Assembly: GCA_903832735.1 (NCBI GenBank)
Contig: CAILCO010000109.1
Span: 1-56,018 of the forward strand
Direction of reading: 5' to 3'
Source: an uncultured Sterolibacterium sp.
Lineage (GTDB): Bacteria; Pseudomonadota; Gammaproteobacteria; Burkholderiales; Rhodocyclaceae
Length of the DNA: 56,018 nucleotides
The first letter of the stretch is position 1. Each line of letters begins with the position of its first letter. The notes beneath the pieces are model-generated. The model had not been told where the DNA came from. It searched no databases and saw only the letters and a program-made list of their open reading frames with translations. Positions 1-9,248 of the stretch are shown piece after piece. A program made the position numbers and the translations under genes.

Positions 1-2
1 AC

Positions 3-113
3 TGTCCCAACGACCTGAGCGAACTTCACACCACTGCGCGCAACAAGCTCAAGAGTGCTCAAAAGCGCCCTTCGATCATTGCCGCTTGCTGGATGCAGGC
101 TACACTCTGGTAA
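3..113 (+). CDS. C-terminal tail of an IS630-like transposase (runs off left edge)
   Basis: Frame 3 is open from the window edge to a TAA at 111-113 and gives 36 residues ending ...RPSIIAACWMQATLW. The pattern of a short acidic/basic helix, then an R-P-[ST]-[IL]-[IV] stretch and an aromatic end, resembles the extreme C-terminus of IS630-family (DDE) transposases. The catalytic part would lie to the left, outside the window, so whether the element is intact is unknown. No gene or terminal repeat is recognised between here and the next gene at about 399. The assignment rests on a short tail and is tentative. Confidence 0.42.
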   Translation, partial: CPNDLSELHTTARNKLKSAQKRPSIIAACWMQATLW

Positions 114-398
114 TGTCATGATTTACGGAAAACTCAATAGTGGCTACCACGCTGCTATTGGTTTATCGTTGAGTATCGTTTCGGCTGTCACTATTGAATG
201 AGACTTGTGATCGCAATAGCCGATCCTTAATCGCTGGGCGAAATGTCTTGAGTGGCAAGTTTTCTTAATCCGAACGCCCAAGGTTCGCAGGCAGAGCTAC
301 TAGAATTATCGCTTCGAGGGGCAGCTTCCGAAAAATCCGGGTGCCCGGCGGCGACGCGCTACACTCCGTTATCCATGGAACGGAAGAACCATTCAACC

Positions 399-1211
399 AT
401 GAAATCTGCTACCTGGCAGGCCGGCAGGCATACTGGCGTTAGCCGTTCGGCTACGCAATGGATCGTGGCGCTGCTTTGCGGCCTCGCTCCGTGCCAGGAA
501 TCGATGGCAACCCAGTTGGAAATCATGGTGGAAAATGACGCAGCACCATGGTCTAAGGAGGATGGCAATGGCTATGCCAACGATGTCGTCAAATCGGCGT
601 TCCATGCTGCCGGGGTCGATGTGGTCCTGCTGGTGGTGCCCTACGCGCGCTGCAAACAGATGGTGACGACCGGCAAGGTCGCCGGCTGTTTCAGCATGTC
701 CTGGGATCGGGCATTCGTCGACAAGGTCGCCTTTTCTACCAAGCCGCTGTTCAATGTCCGTGCTCAGTATTTCCAGAACGCGGGTAAACCGCTTGCGGCC
801 AGGAACGAGGCTGAACTGAAAAGAGGAACGAAGGTGGGTACCGTACTCGGCTATGAATATCCGGAATCGACCAACCGGTTACGGGATCAAGGGATCGTGT
901 TCGAGGAAACGCGATCAGAGGAAAGCAACCTGAAGAAACTCGCAGCGGGACATATCGACGCGGCAATCCTCAACGAAGATGCGATCAAGACTAGCGATTT
1001 CGTCGTCGAACGCGCGGGAGTCGTCGGCAAGGTGTCGCCGATCTTTCATACCAAGGCTTTTGGTTCTTACATCGGGTTTAGTCGCATACACCGGCAGGGC
1101 AAGTGGGCGCAGGCCAGATTTGACGCCGGCTACGCCCTGATCGAAAAGACCGGCGAGTTGCAGCGGATTCAGGACCACTGGGGCCTGCGTGGCAGGCTGT
1201 CACCGAAGTGA
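399..1211 (+). CDS. Orphan periplasmic solute-binding protein (SBP_bac_3 type)
   Basis: About 270 residues with a long signal peptide (hydrophobic WIVALLCGLAPC, predicted cleavage after ESMA) followed by a family-3 binding fold: an opening strand (LEIMVENDAAPW), a central VVPYARCKQMV segment, the inter-lobe strand GTVLGYEYPES, and a C-terminal helix ending in DHWGLRG. The frame is open from 252, but residues before about 375 look non-coding. ATG 375 and ATG 399 are both possible; 399 is preferred because it gives a normal signal sequence and has a weak GGAAG upstream. There is no permease or ATPase nearby. A two-component pair converges on it 6 bp downstream, so a sensing rather than an uptake role is plausible (inference). 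The ligand is unknown. Confidence 0.72.
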   Translation: MKSATWQAGRHTGVSRSATQWIVALLCGLAPCQESMATQLEIMVENDAAPWSKEDGNGYANDVVKSAFHAAGVDVVLLVVPYARCKQMVTTGKVAGCFSMSWDRAFVDKVAFSTKPLFNVRAQYFQNAGKPLAARNEAELKRGTKVGTVLGYEYPESTNRLRDQGIVFEETRSEESNLKKLAAGHIDAAILNEDAIKTSDFVVERAGVVGKVSPIFHTKAFGSYIGFSRIHRQGKWAQARFDAGYALIEKTGELQRIQDHWGLRGRLSPK

Positions 1212-1217
1212 AGCGAC

Positions 1218-1829
1218 TTAACGCTTGGCCTTCTGCGCGAGCACCACGAGATCTTGCACCGTACGCGCGCCCATCTTGTTCATTACCTGATGGCGATGGG
1301 CCTTGATGGTGCGCTCGGTCGTGCCGAGGTCGAAAGCAATCTGCTTGTTCAAGCGGCCGCGGATCACCTGGTTCATGACTTCAATTTCACGCGGCGTGAG
1401 CAACGCATGGCATGCCCGCACCCTCGACAATTCCTCTTCTTCCTCGCATTGCTTGGCGCTCTTTGCCAGCGCGGCGGCAATGGCGCCAAACAACTGCTCG
1501 CTGCTGACCGGCTTGGACAGGAAGTCCTCGGCGCCCTCCCGCATTGCCATCACGGTCATCGCAATGCTGCCGTGACCGGTAATGAAGATAATCGGCGGGG
1601 AGTTGCGCCGGCCCGCCAGTTGCTGCTGCATCTGCAGGCCCGACAGACCCGGCATGCGGACATCGAGCAGCACGCAGCCATGGCCCGACACCTCCGCGGC
1701 GATGAACTCCTCGGCGCTCGCGTAAGATGCGACGCAATAGCCCTTGGCCGTAAGCAGCCGTGCCACGGCCTTGCGCAAAGCCGCGTCGTCATCAACGATA
1801 TGGATCAGCGGCTGCTCTGTCGGATTCAT
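1218..1829 (-). CDS. FixJ/NarL-type response regulator
   Basis: 203 residues. The N-terminal receiver has the acidic cluster DDD 13-15, phospho-acceptor Asp56 (LLDVRMPG), Thr84 and Lys106 (FLSKPV). A linker leads to a C-terminal LuxR-type helix-turn-helix (LTPREIEVMNQVIRG ... NKQIAFDLGTTERTIKAHR). This is the FixJ/TodT/StyR layout. The start overlaps the stop of the upstream kinase by 4 bp (ATGA), so the two form a translationally coupled kinase-regulator pair. Its stop faces the binding-protein gene. Targets are unknown; the chemoreceptor operon that diverges from the kinase gene is a candidate, because the shared intergenic region contains an ATTACGTAT palindrome of FixJ-box type (inference). 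Confidence 0.9.
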   Translation of the reverse strand: MNPTEQPLIHIVDDDAALRKAVARLLTAKGYCVASYASAEEFIAAEVSGHGCVLLDVRMPGLSGLQMQQQLAGRRNSPPIIFITGHGSIAMTVMAMREGAEDFLSKPVSSEQLFGAIAAALAKSAKQCEEEEELSRVRACHALLTPREIEVMNQVIRGRLNKQIAFDLGTTERTIKAHRHQVMNKMGARTVQDLVVLAQKAKR

Positions 1830-3244
1830 TCGGCGGCGGCCGATGGCAGGGAAAAGACCAAACAGGCCCCGCCTTCGTCGGAAGTGATGGCTTTAAGCTT
1901 GCCACCGTGCTGCTCGACGATCATGTGCGAGATCCACAGGCCCATGCCAGTGCCCCCAAGTTTTGTCGTATAGAAGGGACTGAAGATTTCGTCCAGTTGA
2001 TCATCAGGGATGCCCGGCCCGTTGTCGCAGATCGAGACCGATACGGCGCCGCCTTCTACGCGCGAAGTCCTGATCTTCACACGCCGATCGGGGCGGGCTT
2101 TCACCGCCTCCAGCCCATTCGCGAGCAGGTTGAAAATAACCTGCTGCAACTGCACTTTGTCGCCCAGTACAGGCGGCAGTTCAGTTCCCAGTTCGAGATC
2201 GAGAGTGACCGACTCCGCGCCGACCTGGAAGCTGACCCAGTCGCGGGTCTCAAGGATCAGTTCGTTCAGGTCGATCATGGCCATGCTGACACTGCGTTTT
2301 GCGATCAAAGCCCGTAACCGGCCGATGATGTTCGCCGCTCTCGCTGCTTCGGCGCGAATGTCGGTGACAATTTCGCGAATCAAGTCGGCGTCGACGGCCG
2401 GATTGGCCAGCACGATTTCTGCGGCTTCAGCATTGCTCAATATTGCCCCGAGCGGCTGATTGAGTTCGTGGGCAATGCTGCTCGACAAGCTTTGCACCAC
2501 CGCTACGCGGCCCATCCGCGCCAACTCCTCTAGGCGTTGCCGCGCCTCGCTTTCCGCCTGCTGCCGGGCGAGCCGCTCTTCGACGCGCTGGAGATGAAAG
2601 GAATTGATGGAATCGACCAAGTCATCCAGTTCGTCCGGCCTATGGGGCCTCCTGTCGAGCACGACACTGCCCTTTGCATCATCGGGGTGAAGCTTGCCGA
2701 CCTGCTTCGACAGCTTCACCAGTTGCCGGGTGATGGTCCGATAGATCAACAGAAACAATATCGCGGCGAGCCCTAAGATCTTCACCAATTCAGACACCAC
2801 CAGCGCAATGGTTGTCCGAACCAAATCATGACGCACCTCGTCGTAGGACTCGAGCACACGCAGCGTGCCGATCTTCTGATGGCCATCCGGCGCGCTCAGG
2901 TCCGACTGCCAGTGGTTCTCCACATTCCATGCGCCGTCATCCCTGCCGACGGCCGCCACCTCGCCATCGATATCGCTCACCTCGATGCGCAGAATGCTCC
3001 CGGTTCGGGTCAATCCCGCCATGATCGCCTTCATCCCATCGATGTCGTAGTTCCACAAGGCAAGGGAAATCGCGCCAAGATTCTGTGCCACGTTCCTGTT
3101 CGCATCGGCGTGCGCGGCCCGGAATCTTGCATCGCGCTCCTTCAGGACTGCCAGCACGCTGACCAAGGTGAACATCAGCAGGCAAGCGACGATCACCCGG
3201 CGCAGGGTGCTGGTGGTGATTGAAGAACGGCTATCTTTTCTCAT
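1826..3244 (-). CDS. Membrane sensor histidine kinase (FixL/DctB-like core)
   Basis: 472 residues. A transmembrane segment lies at about 17-34, a periplasmic loop of about 110 residues follows, a second membrane segment is at about 145-168, then a HAMP-like linker and coiled coil. The kinase core has the H-box SIAHELNQPLGAIL with His259, an N-box around FNLLANGLEAV (372-381), a G1 box DNGPGI (407-412) and a G2 box GTGMGLWI (431-438). HELNQPL is typical of the FixL/DctB class that partners FixJ-type regulators, which is what the coupled downstream gene encodes. No PAS or heme site is obvious, so the signal is probably sensed by the periplasmic loop. Autophosphorylation at His259 and transfer to Asp56 of the partner is the expected reaction. 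Confidence 0.88.
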   Translation of the reverse strand: MRKDSRSSITTSTLRRVIVACLLMFTLVSVLAVLKERDARFRAAHADANRNVAQNLGAISLALWNYDIDGMKAIMAGLTRTGSILRIEVSDIDGEVAAVGRDDGAWNVENHWQSDLSAPDGHQKIGTLRVLESYDEVRHDLVRTTIALVVSELVKILGLAAILFLLIYRTITRQLVKLSKQVGKLHPDDAKGSVVLDRRPHRPDELDDLVDSINSFHLQRVEERLARQQAESEARQRLEELARMGRVAVVQSLSSSIAHELNQPLGAILSNAEAAEIVLANPAVDADLIREIVTDIRAEAARAANIIGRLRALIAKRSVSMAMIDLNELILETRDWVSFQVGAESVTLDLELGTELPPVLGDKVQLQQVIFNLLANGLEAVKARPDRRVKIRTSRVEGGAVSVSICDNGPGIPDDQLDEIFSPFYTTKLGGTGMGLWISHMIVEQHGGKLKAITSDEGGACLVFSLPSAAAE

Positions 3245-3492
3245 ATTTTTGCTGGGCTAGTGCTTGGACGAGACGCGGGAGTAAGCCGCGCCAACGCCAG
3301 AATAGTCTGGTCAGGAATGCGGGGATTCTACTGCGCCTATGGCCGATCTCATCCTGTACCAAAGGACAATAGCAGACGAGCCTCAAGCGCACTAACATTC
3401 GCCGCCACTGTGCATCCTCTGCGCATTACGTATCGATTCGGCAGTCAAGCGTCACCAGTTCATGAAAGGGCACAAGCCAACAGGAGAATTTG

Positions 3493-5109
3493 ATGTACAT
3501 ATTCCGAAAAGTAGGTCTGCTGGTTCTGGTTCCCCTGCTCGCCCTGGTGATTCTGGGCGCGGCTTCGATCGGCTCGCTCAAGCGGATCGATAACAATGTT
3601 CAGACCCTCAATCAGGATATTGTACCCAGCCTGAAAATATTGGCGGTCATGCAACGGGACTTTGGCGTCATGCATGCCGTGCTCTATCGCCACGGACTTA
3701 GCCCCGACTCCGTGAAACAGGCTGACGCCGAGAAACGCATTCAGGAGTTTCGCAAGACAATCTTGGAGGGCCTCGACAGCTATGACAGGAACTTCGCGGT
3801 CAATGTGAGTAAACGAGAAGCCGTCAAGAACGCGCGCGCAGCATTTTCCGCTTACACCGACATGGCCGACCGCGTCATACAGTTGGGAAATGGACACGAT
3901 CTGGCGGCAGTACGCTTGATGATGGAGTCCGAGGCCACGCCAAAGAGAACTGCTGTGCATAACAGCCTGACCAAGATCTTCGAGCAACACGCCAATGAGG
4001 CAAAGGAACTCTCCGTCCAAAGCGAATCAACTTACCGGTCAGCCCTGTACATGATCGTTGGCGCAAGCGCGATCATGATCCTCGTCGTTTCGGCAATGGG
4101 CTACTTCGTTGGGATCTCCATCATTCGGCCCATTACATCCCTCAGTTCTTCAATGGTCGCGACAGCGCAATCTCTCGACTTCAGCCATCGCCTCACATCC
4201 TCGGGAGAAGATGAAATCGCCCAGGCCTTGCGAGCATACGAGACTCTGCTGGAAAGGCTGAGAAACAGTTTCGGAGAGATTCGCAACAGCGTCGAATCGA
4301 TGCATATCTCGTCTCGGAACATGAGCAAAGGCGTTGGCGAGACCGCCAGGGGCTCCGAGATACAGAGCGAGTCAGCCGCGAGCATGGCTGCCAGCATCGA
4401 ACAACTGACGGTGACCGTCAATCACATCGCCGAGAGGGCTGGAGATTCCCACAACTTTGCCGCGGCATCGGGAGAATTGGCGACCAAGGGAGCCGGCGTC
4501 ATCCTGAGCACCGTCGAAGAAATGAAAGAGATCGCCGCTACCGTGCAGGAAACATCCGAGCGCCTGGATGAACTGCGACATCTGACTCAAAGTATCACGT
4601 CGGTGCTATCGGTGATCAAGGAAGTTGCCGATCAGACCAACCTGCTTGCCCTTAATGCCGCCATCGAGGCAGCACGAGCAGGCGAGCAGGGACGCGGCTT
4701 TGCTGTCGTCGCCGACGAAGTTCGCAAGCTGGCGGAGCGAACCGCCAATTCAACCAAGGAAATCGGCAGCATGCTGGCCCAGGTACAGAACAGCGCGGCG
4801 TCCGTGTCGGAGAGCATGGCCGGCGCAGTTCAAAAGGTCAAAGAGGGTGTCGATTCGGCCCACGATGCCAGTCAGGCGATTCGCGAAATCCAGGGCAGCA
4901 CGGAACTGCTCGTCGGCATGATCAATGAGATCTCCGACTCGGTTCGCGAGCAAGGAACGGCCAGCAACCATATCGCCCAACAGGTGGAGCTCATCGCACA
5001 AATGGCAGAGGAAAATGCGGCGGCGTCGAACATTTCCGCAACCGAAGCGACACAACTTGACGAACTGGCAGCTTCTATAAAAGACGCCCTTGCAGCCTAC
5101 CGCATATGA
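3493..5109 (+). CDS. Methyl-accepting chemotaxis protein (4-helix-bundle sensor)
   Basis: 538 residues. A membrane segment at about 8-29, a periplasmic helical region of about 155 residues that looks like a 4HB_MCP sensor, a second membrane segment at about 185-208, HAMP, then the cytoplasmic signalling hairpin. The tip contains [20 protein letters not shown] and [18 protein letters not shown]. The protein ends AAYRI, so it lacks a CheR/CheB-tethering pentapeptide. A TTG sits directly before ATG 3493; the AGGAGA at 3482-3487 gives the right spacing for the ATG. The stop overlaps the start of the GGDEF/EAL gene by 4 bp, which suggests that the receptor and a c-di-GMP enzyme are made together. 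Confidence 0.92.
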   Translation: MYIFRKVGLLVLVPLLALVILGAASIGSLKRIDNNVQTLNQDIVPSLKILAVMQRDFGVMHAVLYRHGLSPDSVKQADAEKRIQEFRKTILEGLDSYDRNFAVNVSKREAVKNARAAFSAYTDMADRVIQLGNGHDLAAVRLMMESEATPKRTAVHNSLTKIFEQHANEAKELSVQSESTYRSALYMIVGASAIMILVVSAMGYFVGISIIRPITSLSSSMVATAQSLDFSHRLTSSGEDEIAQALRAYETLLERLRNSFGEIRNSVESMHISSRNMSKGVGETARGSEIQSESAASMAASIEQLTVTVNHIAERAGDSHNFAAASGELATKGAGVILSTVEEMKEIAATVQETSERLDELRHLTQSITSVLSVIKEVADQTNLLALNAAIEAARAGEQGRGFAVVADEVRKLAERTANSTKEIGSMLAQVQNSAASVSESMAGAVQKVKEGVDSAHDASQAIREIQGSTELLVGMINEISDSVREQGTASNHIAQQVELIAQMAEENAAASNISATEATQLDELAASIKDALAAYRI

Positions 5110-7790
5110 AAGCATTCGGCCCACCGACCGTCAAAAGGGTCCGGATGATTGGTCTTTTTTCTCGCCTTGGCCGAGTGCTCGTCCTGCTGCTGATCACCAT
5201 GGCCGGCAGCCCGGGGCAAGCGGCCTCGCCACCGGCCGCGATCCGCGTTGTCCTTGACGACAACGATCTGAAGGCGCATGGCATCACGGAACACTGGCAC
5301 TACCCGAGTTACGACGCCCAGGTCAAATCTGCGATCCGGCAGGAGATGCGCGTGCTTTGTATCGACAAGCCGCCGGCCTTCTGCCTATTCAACCGCGAAG
5401 GCGCTGCCGACGAATTCCGATATTCGCCACCGCTTTTCTCAGGGCAGTTGCACTGGGCAGTGGCCCAAGGCCGGACCGGTCTCAAGAATCCAGTCGAGGA
5501 AGGCTTTGTGCGCATCACTGCGGACGAACGCGCGGCCATCGAAACGCGCCGGCTAGGTGAAACGTTGAACGGCGATCCCTGGCCCGGCGCCGCCCGCTAT
5601 GGCGGCTACGCGCTTCTCGCGGTGACGCTGGCGAGCGCCGTCCTGTTCGTCTGGAACTGGACCTTGCGCCGACGCGTGGTCAGCCGTACCCGCGAACTGG
5701 CGTCGAGCATGCGCTCCCTGCGGGAGACCGAGACTCGATTTCGCTCCCTGTTCGAGCAGGCTAACGACGCCATATTCTTGATACAGGGGACCACAGTACT
5801 CGACTGCAACCGCCGCGCCGAGACCTTGTACGGCATTCCTCGCAATAAGATCATCAGCGGGTCATCAATCTTCATCTCGCCACCGGCGCAGCCGGTCGGA
5901 TGGGAGTCCGCGGGTCTCATGCGCGAGATGATCGCCAAAGCCGATGCCGGGCACGCGGTGATGTTCGAATGGCGCAATCTTCGCCGCGATGGCTCGCCGC
6001 TCGATGTCGAAATCAGCCTCAGCCGCGTCGAGTTTGACGGTAGGGCGTGTCTGCAGGGCATCGTCCGCGATATCACCGAGCGCAAGCAGGCAGAACTGGA
6101 AAGACGCAACAGCGAAGAGCAGCTGCGGGCGTTCTACGAATTGGATCTCGTCGGACTGGCGATTACCTCTCCGGATAGAGGTTGGCTTCGTATCAATGAC
6201 TGCCTGTGCAGGATGCTCGAGTATTCGGAACTGGAATTGCGCGGCATGACCTGGGTGCAACTGACTCATCCGGAAGATCTGGCCGCCGACTCCGAGCAAT
6301 TCGCTCGGTTGTTGGCCAATGAAATCGAGGGCTACAGCCTGGAGAAACGCTTTGTCGCCCGTTCCGGCAAGGTCATTCCGACGCGATTGGTGGTGCGTTG
6401 CGTTCGCAAGCCCGATGGTACAGTCGATTATGTCATGGCGATGGTCGAAGACATCACCGAGAGCAAGATCGCCGAAGACAGGATCCAGTATCTGGCCTAC
6501 ACCGATTCATTGACCGGTTTGCCCAACCGGCGCCTCCTCCATGACCGGCTGCATCAGGCTCTTGCTGCCGGCGTTCGAAACGGAAACCAGGGCGCACTGA
6601 TGTTGATCGACCTCGACAATTTCAAGACGCTCAACGACACCCTCGGCCATGACATCGGCGATCTGCTGCTGCAACAGGTCGCCCAACGGGTCGCCAGCTG
6701 CATCCGACAGGGCGACACTGTAGCTCGGGTGGGTGGCGACGAGTTCGTGGTGATGCTTGAAGACCTAAGCAAGTGTTCCGAGGATGCTGCCGCTCAAGCA
6801 AAGGTCATCGGTGAAAAGATTCTCGCCACGCTCGACCAGCCGTATCAGCTCGCCAGCTACCAGCACCACAGCACTGCCAGCATCGGCATCAATCTATTCG
6901 GCGGCGGCGGGAAGTCCATCGACGACCTGTTCAAGCAGGTTGATCTGGCCATGTACCAGTCCAAGACCGCAGGGCGCAATGCCGTGCGCTTCTTCGATCC
7001 GGAAATGCAGGCCATCGTGACCGACCGCGCGGCGCTTGAAATCGACCTGCGCGAAGCTGTCAGGCAACGGCAGTTCCTGCTTCATTTCCAGCCGCAAGTG
7101 GCCCGCGAAGGGCGACTCACCGGTGCTGAGGCGCTGCTGCGCTGGCAGCATCCAACGCGAGGCATGGTCTCCCCGGGCGAGTTCATCCCTCTCGCGGAGG
7201 AAACGGGACTGATACTGCCACTTGGCCGCTGGGTGCTTGAAACCGCCTGCGCCCAGTTGGCGATATGGGGGGCGCAACCGAACATGGCGCATTTGTCTCT
7301 GGCGGTAAATATCAGCGCCAAACAGTTGCACCAGGCCGACTTTGTCGATCAGGTCCTGGCGGCCCTGGGCAGTACCGGTGCCAATCCGCAGAGGCTCAAG
7401 CTGGAACTGACCGAGAGCCTGCTGGTGTCCAATGTGGAAAAAACCATCGTCAAGATGACCGCGCTGAAGGAACGGGGCGTGGGTTTCTCTCTGGATGACT
7501 TTGGCACGGGTTTTTCTTCACTATCCTACCTTAAGCGACTGCCACTGGATCAACTGAAAATCGACCAAGGCTTCGTCAAAGACATCCTCATCGACGCCAA
7601 TGATGCCGCGATCGCAAGAATGATTGTCGCCTTGGCCGAGAGCATGGGCTTGGCGATCATCGCCGAGGGAGTGGAAACCGAGGCGCAAATGAACTTCCTC
7701 GACAGCCAGGGCTGTCATGCTTATCAGGGCTACCTATTCAGTCGCCCGCTGCCATCGGACGAGTTCGACGCGTTTGCGATGAGGGCGTGA
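5106..7790 (+). CDS. Membrane PAS-PAS-GGDEF-EAL c-di-GMP enzyme with truncated periplasmic SBP domain
   Basis: 894 residues. Signal/anchor at about 21-40, then only about 115 residues of periplasmic domain, a membrane segment at about 165-184, two PAS domains (about 208-335 and 340-458), GGDEF and EAL. The active-site GGDEF is intact (543-547), with an RxxD inhibitory site (RQGD 534-537) five residues upstream. The EAL domain has EAL at 675-677, DDFGTG and EGVETEAQ, so both diguanylate cyclase and phosphodiesterase activity are possible. The periplasmic part begins like an SBP_bac_3 domain (AIRVVLDDN) and jumps directly to sequence typical of its second half (HYPSYDAQ ... [13 protein letters not shown] ... 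[11 protein letters not shown]), so most of lobe 1 is missing. It is coupled to the upstream chemoreceptor by an ATGA overlap. Confidence 0.92.
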   Translation: MKAFGPPTVKRVRMIGLFSRLGRVLVLLLITMAGSPGQAASPPAAIRVVLDDNDLKAHGITEHWHYPSYDAQVKSAIRQEMRVLCIDKPPAFCLFNREGAADEFRYSPPLFSGQLHWAVAQGRTGLKNPVEEGFVRITADERAAIETRRLGETLNGDPWPGAARYGGYALLAVTLASAVLFVWNWTLRRRVVSRTRELASSMRSLRETETRFRSLFEQANDAIFLIQGTTVLDCNRRAETLYGIPRNKIISGSSIFISPPAQPVGWESAGLMREMIAKADAGHAVMFEWRNLRRDGSPLDVEISLSRVEFDGRACLQGIVRDITERKQAELERRNSEEQLRAFYELDLVGLAITSPDRGWLRINDCLCRMLEYSELELRGMTWVQLTHPEDLAADSEQFARLLANEIEGYSLEKRFVARSGKVIPTRLVVRCVRKPDGTVDYVMAMVEDITESKIAEDRIQYLAYTDSLTGLPNRRLLHDRLHQALAAGVRNGNQGALMLIDLDNFKTLNDTLGHDIGDLLLQQVAQRVASCIRQGDTVARVGGDEFVVMLEDLSKCSEDAAAQAKVIGEKILATLDQPYQLASYQHHSTASIGINLFGGGGKSIDDLFKQVDLAMYQSKTAGRNAVRFFDPEMQAIVTDRAALEIDLREAVRQRQFLLHFQPQVAREGRLTGAEALLRWQHPTRGMVSPGEFIPLAEETGLILPLGRWVLETACAQLAIWGAQPNMAHLSLAVNISAKQLHQADFVDQVLAALGSTGANPQRLKLELTESLLVSNVEKTIVKMTALKERGVGFSLDDFGTGFSSLSYLKRLPLDQLKIDQGFVKDILIDANDAAIARMIVALAESMGLAIIAEGVETEAQMNFLDSQGCHAYQGYLFSRPLPSDEFDAFAMRA

Positions 7791-8261
7791 TAGCAGCCGC
7801 GTCTCTAGATTTACGCCCATATTCCATATGTCCGTTGAGGCCACCAAGCCTTCATCGCCCCCTCCTGTTGGGGGGTGAATGCAACCCCAGTCCTTGTTTA
7901 AATGGAATTCGAGCTGGCTTGATACCGACCCGCAGGGGTGATATCCCGACTCGGTTTGAATTCCAGCGAGAACGATACTCTCATCAGGCCTAACGCGAAG
8001 ACGCGCCTCAGTATCAGCAAGCACATTTTTCAATTTGGATGATCGGTGACGAATATTGTCAACATTAAGAACTCACAAATGTATGGCTGCCAACGGGTTT
8101 GATTTTGGGGTTGTGCTTTTGGAGAATATTCCTGCCAGCGGAGGTAATGCCACTATCGATTCATTGTCCTGAGTGCGGGTTACCAGATTTGTACGCGGAT
8201 GACGCATGACGACTTCCTTTCTTGGCTTGACTGTCCTTGATTACGGTGTAAAGTGGCTTTC
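7791..8261. other. 471-bp intergenic stretch, no gene recognised
   Basis: I see no convincing reading frame in this AT-richer stretch. It contains a C5/G6 hairpin (about 7858-7876), which could be a weak terminator for the GGDEF/EAL gene although it lacks a T-run. It also has a pair of inverted TGGAATTC / GAATTCCA boxes about 50 bp apart (near 7910 and 7960). The right end holds the promoter proposed for the toxin-antitoxin pair. Confidence 0.5.
8227..8254 (+). promoter_or_regulatory. Putative sigma-70 promoter of the toxin-antitoxin pair
   Basis: TTGACT (8227-8232), a 16-bp spacer and TAAAGT (8249-8254). The predicted transcript start would fall almost on the antitoxin ATG at 8262, implying a leaderless or very short leader message; indeed no good Shine-Dalgarno precedes that ATG. 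Confidence 0.42.
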
Positions 8262-8456
8262 ATGAATACCTCTATTTCTCCTATCGTTTCGGAATTCGGG
8301 ACGGAAGAACAGGCGGCCAGTTACGACGTCTGGTTTCGTGCCAAGGTACAAGCCTCGCTTGACGATCAGCGTCCGAGCATCCCTCACGACCAGGTGATGG
8401 CCGAAATGGAAGCGATCATTGCCGAGGCAGAAAAGCAGCATCGTAAGCAGGCTTAA
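8262..8456 (+). CDS. PaaA2-like antitoxin of a ParE-type module
   Basis: 64 residues. The pattern SPIVSEFGTEEQAASY, then W-F-R-A-K-V, then RPSIPHDQVMAEME closely follows the PaaA2/'stability determinant' antitoxin family, small, largely unstructured proteins that neutralise ParE toxins. A GTG at 8253 would add three residues; ATG 8262 fits the family N-terminus better. The stop TAA shares one base with the toxin ATG (TAATG), the usual coupling in such modules. Unlike many ParD antitoxins it shows no ribbon-helix-helix DNA-binding domain. In the known PaaA2 system a separate regulator gene is present; none is seen here. Confidence 0.82.
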   Translation: MNTSISPIVSEFGTEEQAASYDVWFRAKVQASLDDQRPSIPHDQVMAEMEAIIAEAEKQHRKQA

Positions 8457-8737
8457 TGCTGCCGGTGTTCTGGCGTGCGGGAGCACGCGCCGACCTTGCC
8501 GCGATCATTGGCTTTATCGCTAATGAGAATCCTCCCGCGGCACGTCGAATGTGGGAGTTGATTGAAACTTCTGTGCTGCCTGCCGCCGAGCATCCCTACT
8601 TGTATCGCCCCGGCAGAGTACCGGGCACTCGCGAAATTATTGCGCACCCGAATTACATCGTGGTTTATCGCGTAACAGCCGACCGCATCGAGGTTGTGAG
8701 CGTTGTTCACGCTAGGCAGGAATACCCCCCAAGCTAA
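8456..8737 (+). CDS. parE: ParE-family toxin
   Basis: 93 residues, the usual size of the RelE/ParE superfamily. Visible hallmarks are ARADLAAIIGFIANENPPAAR near the N-terminus (two-helix hairpin), the PGRVPGTREI turn, then HPNYIVVYRV and the closing strand RIEVVSVVHARQEYPP. ParE-type toxins typically act on DNA gyrase. It follows the antitoxin with a one-base overlap. The length is complete and no key segment appears lost, so the module is probably functional. It sits between a signalling cluster and a tRNA operon, a common place for acquired modules. Confidence 0.87.
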   Translation: MLPVFWRAGARADLAAIIGFIANENPPAARRMWELIETSVLPAAEHPYLYRPGRVPGTREIIAHPNYIVVYRVTADRIEVVSVVHARQEYPPS

Positions 8738-8805
8738 GGCTTGGTGAAGTTTGCCCTTTGCGAGTGCCGCAAAGAGTGCCGCACTCACCGACAGGAAAAT
8801 AATGC

Positions 8806-8833
8806 AAAAAGCCCCGACGAATCAGGGCTTTTT
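8806..8833. terminator. Bidirectional rho-independent terminator
   Basis: AAAAAGCCC and GGGCTTTTT are separated by about 10 bases, giving a GC stem flanked by A- and T-runs. It can end the toxin-antitoxin transcript on the plus strand and the tRNA operon on the minus strand. Confidence 0.85.
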
Positions 8834-8841
8834 AGAATTGT

Positions 8842-8918
8842 TGGCGGAGTGGACGGGACTCGAACCCGCGACCCCCGGCGTGACAGGCCGGTATTCTAAC
8901 CAACTGAACTACCACTCC
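8842..8918 (-). tRNA. tRNA-Asp (GTC)
   Basis: 77 nt cloverleaf on the minus strand with encoded CCA. The acceptor stem GGAGTGG pairs with CCACTCC, the discriminator base is G, the anticodon loop CTGTCAC has anticodon GTC, and the T-loop is GGTTCGAGTCC. It is the last gene of a three-tRNA operon. Confidence 0.97.
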
Positions 8919-8967
8919 ATGCTTGAAACAAAAGGGGTTGCCGTACAAAGCAACCCCGGTGCAACCT

Positions 8968-9043
8968 TGGCGACCCCACCGGGATTCGAACCCGGGTTCA
9001 TACCGTGAAAGGGTATTGTCCTAGGCCTCTAGACGATAGGGTC
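8968..9043 (-). tRNA. tRNA-Glu (TTC)
   Basis: 76 nt on the minus strand with encoded CCA. It starts GACCCTATCGTCTAGAGG and the anticodon loop CCTTTCACG has anticodon TTC. The acceptor stem GACCCTA/GGGGTC closes with a G discriminator. It is the middle gene of the operon, 49 bp from tRNA-Asp. Confidence 0.96.
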
Positions 9044-9109
9044 AATACAGGCATTACCTGGCAAACTTGGTGCAACTCTTGGTGCAACAACTCCTGGTGC
9101 AAATTTTCT

Positions 9110-9185
<76 letters not shown>

Positions 9186-9199
9186 ACAAGAGAGCGCGA

Positions 9200-9228
9200 A
9201 TTATACGGAGCGAGCGGATTTGTGTAAA
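9200..9228 (-). promoter_or_regulatory. Strong sigma-70 promoter of the tRNA operon
   Basis: On the minus strand: TTTACA (-35, 9223-9228), exactly 17 bp, TATAAT (-10, 9200-9205), followed by a GC-rich discriminator (TCGCGCTC) just upstream of tRNA-Ala. The GC-rich discriminator is the sort associated with stringent control of stable RNA genes. Confidence 0.88.
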
Positions 9229-9248
9229 GCGATTCGCCGAAAAAGATT

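Noticed and set aside
252-398. Longer N-terminus of the first binding protein
   Set aside because: No hydrophobic signal near that start and the codons look non-coding; the signal peptide begins at 399.
3425-3434. Third copy of the 38-bp element at the ATTACGTAT palindrome upstream of the first chemoreceptor
   Set aside because: Only the central palindrome is shared; the flanking conserved blocks are absent, so it is at most a single FixJ-like half of the element.
3260-3493. 77-codon plus-strand frame upstream of the first chemoreceptor
   Set aside because: No family resemblance, no ribosome site, Arg/Ser-rich composition; it occupies the divergent control region.
8806-8833. CRISPR or phage-type repeat near the tRNA genes
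   Set aside because: A single hairpin with A and T tails is a terminator; no repeat-spacer array is seen anywhere in the window.
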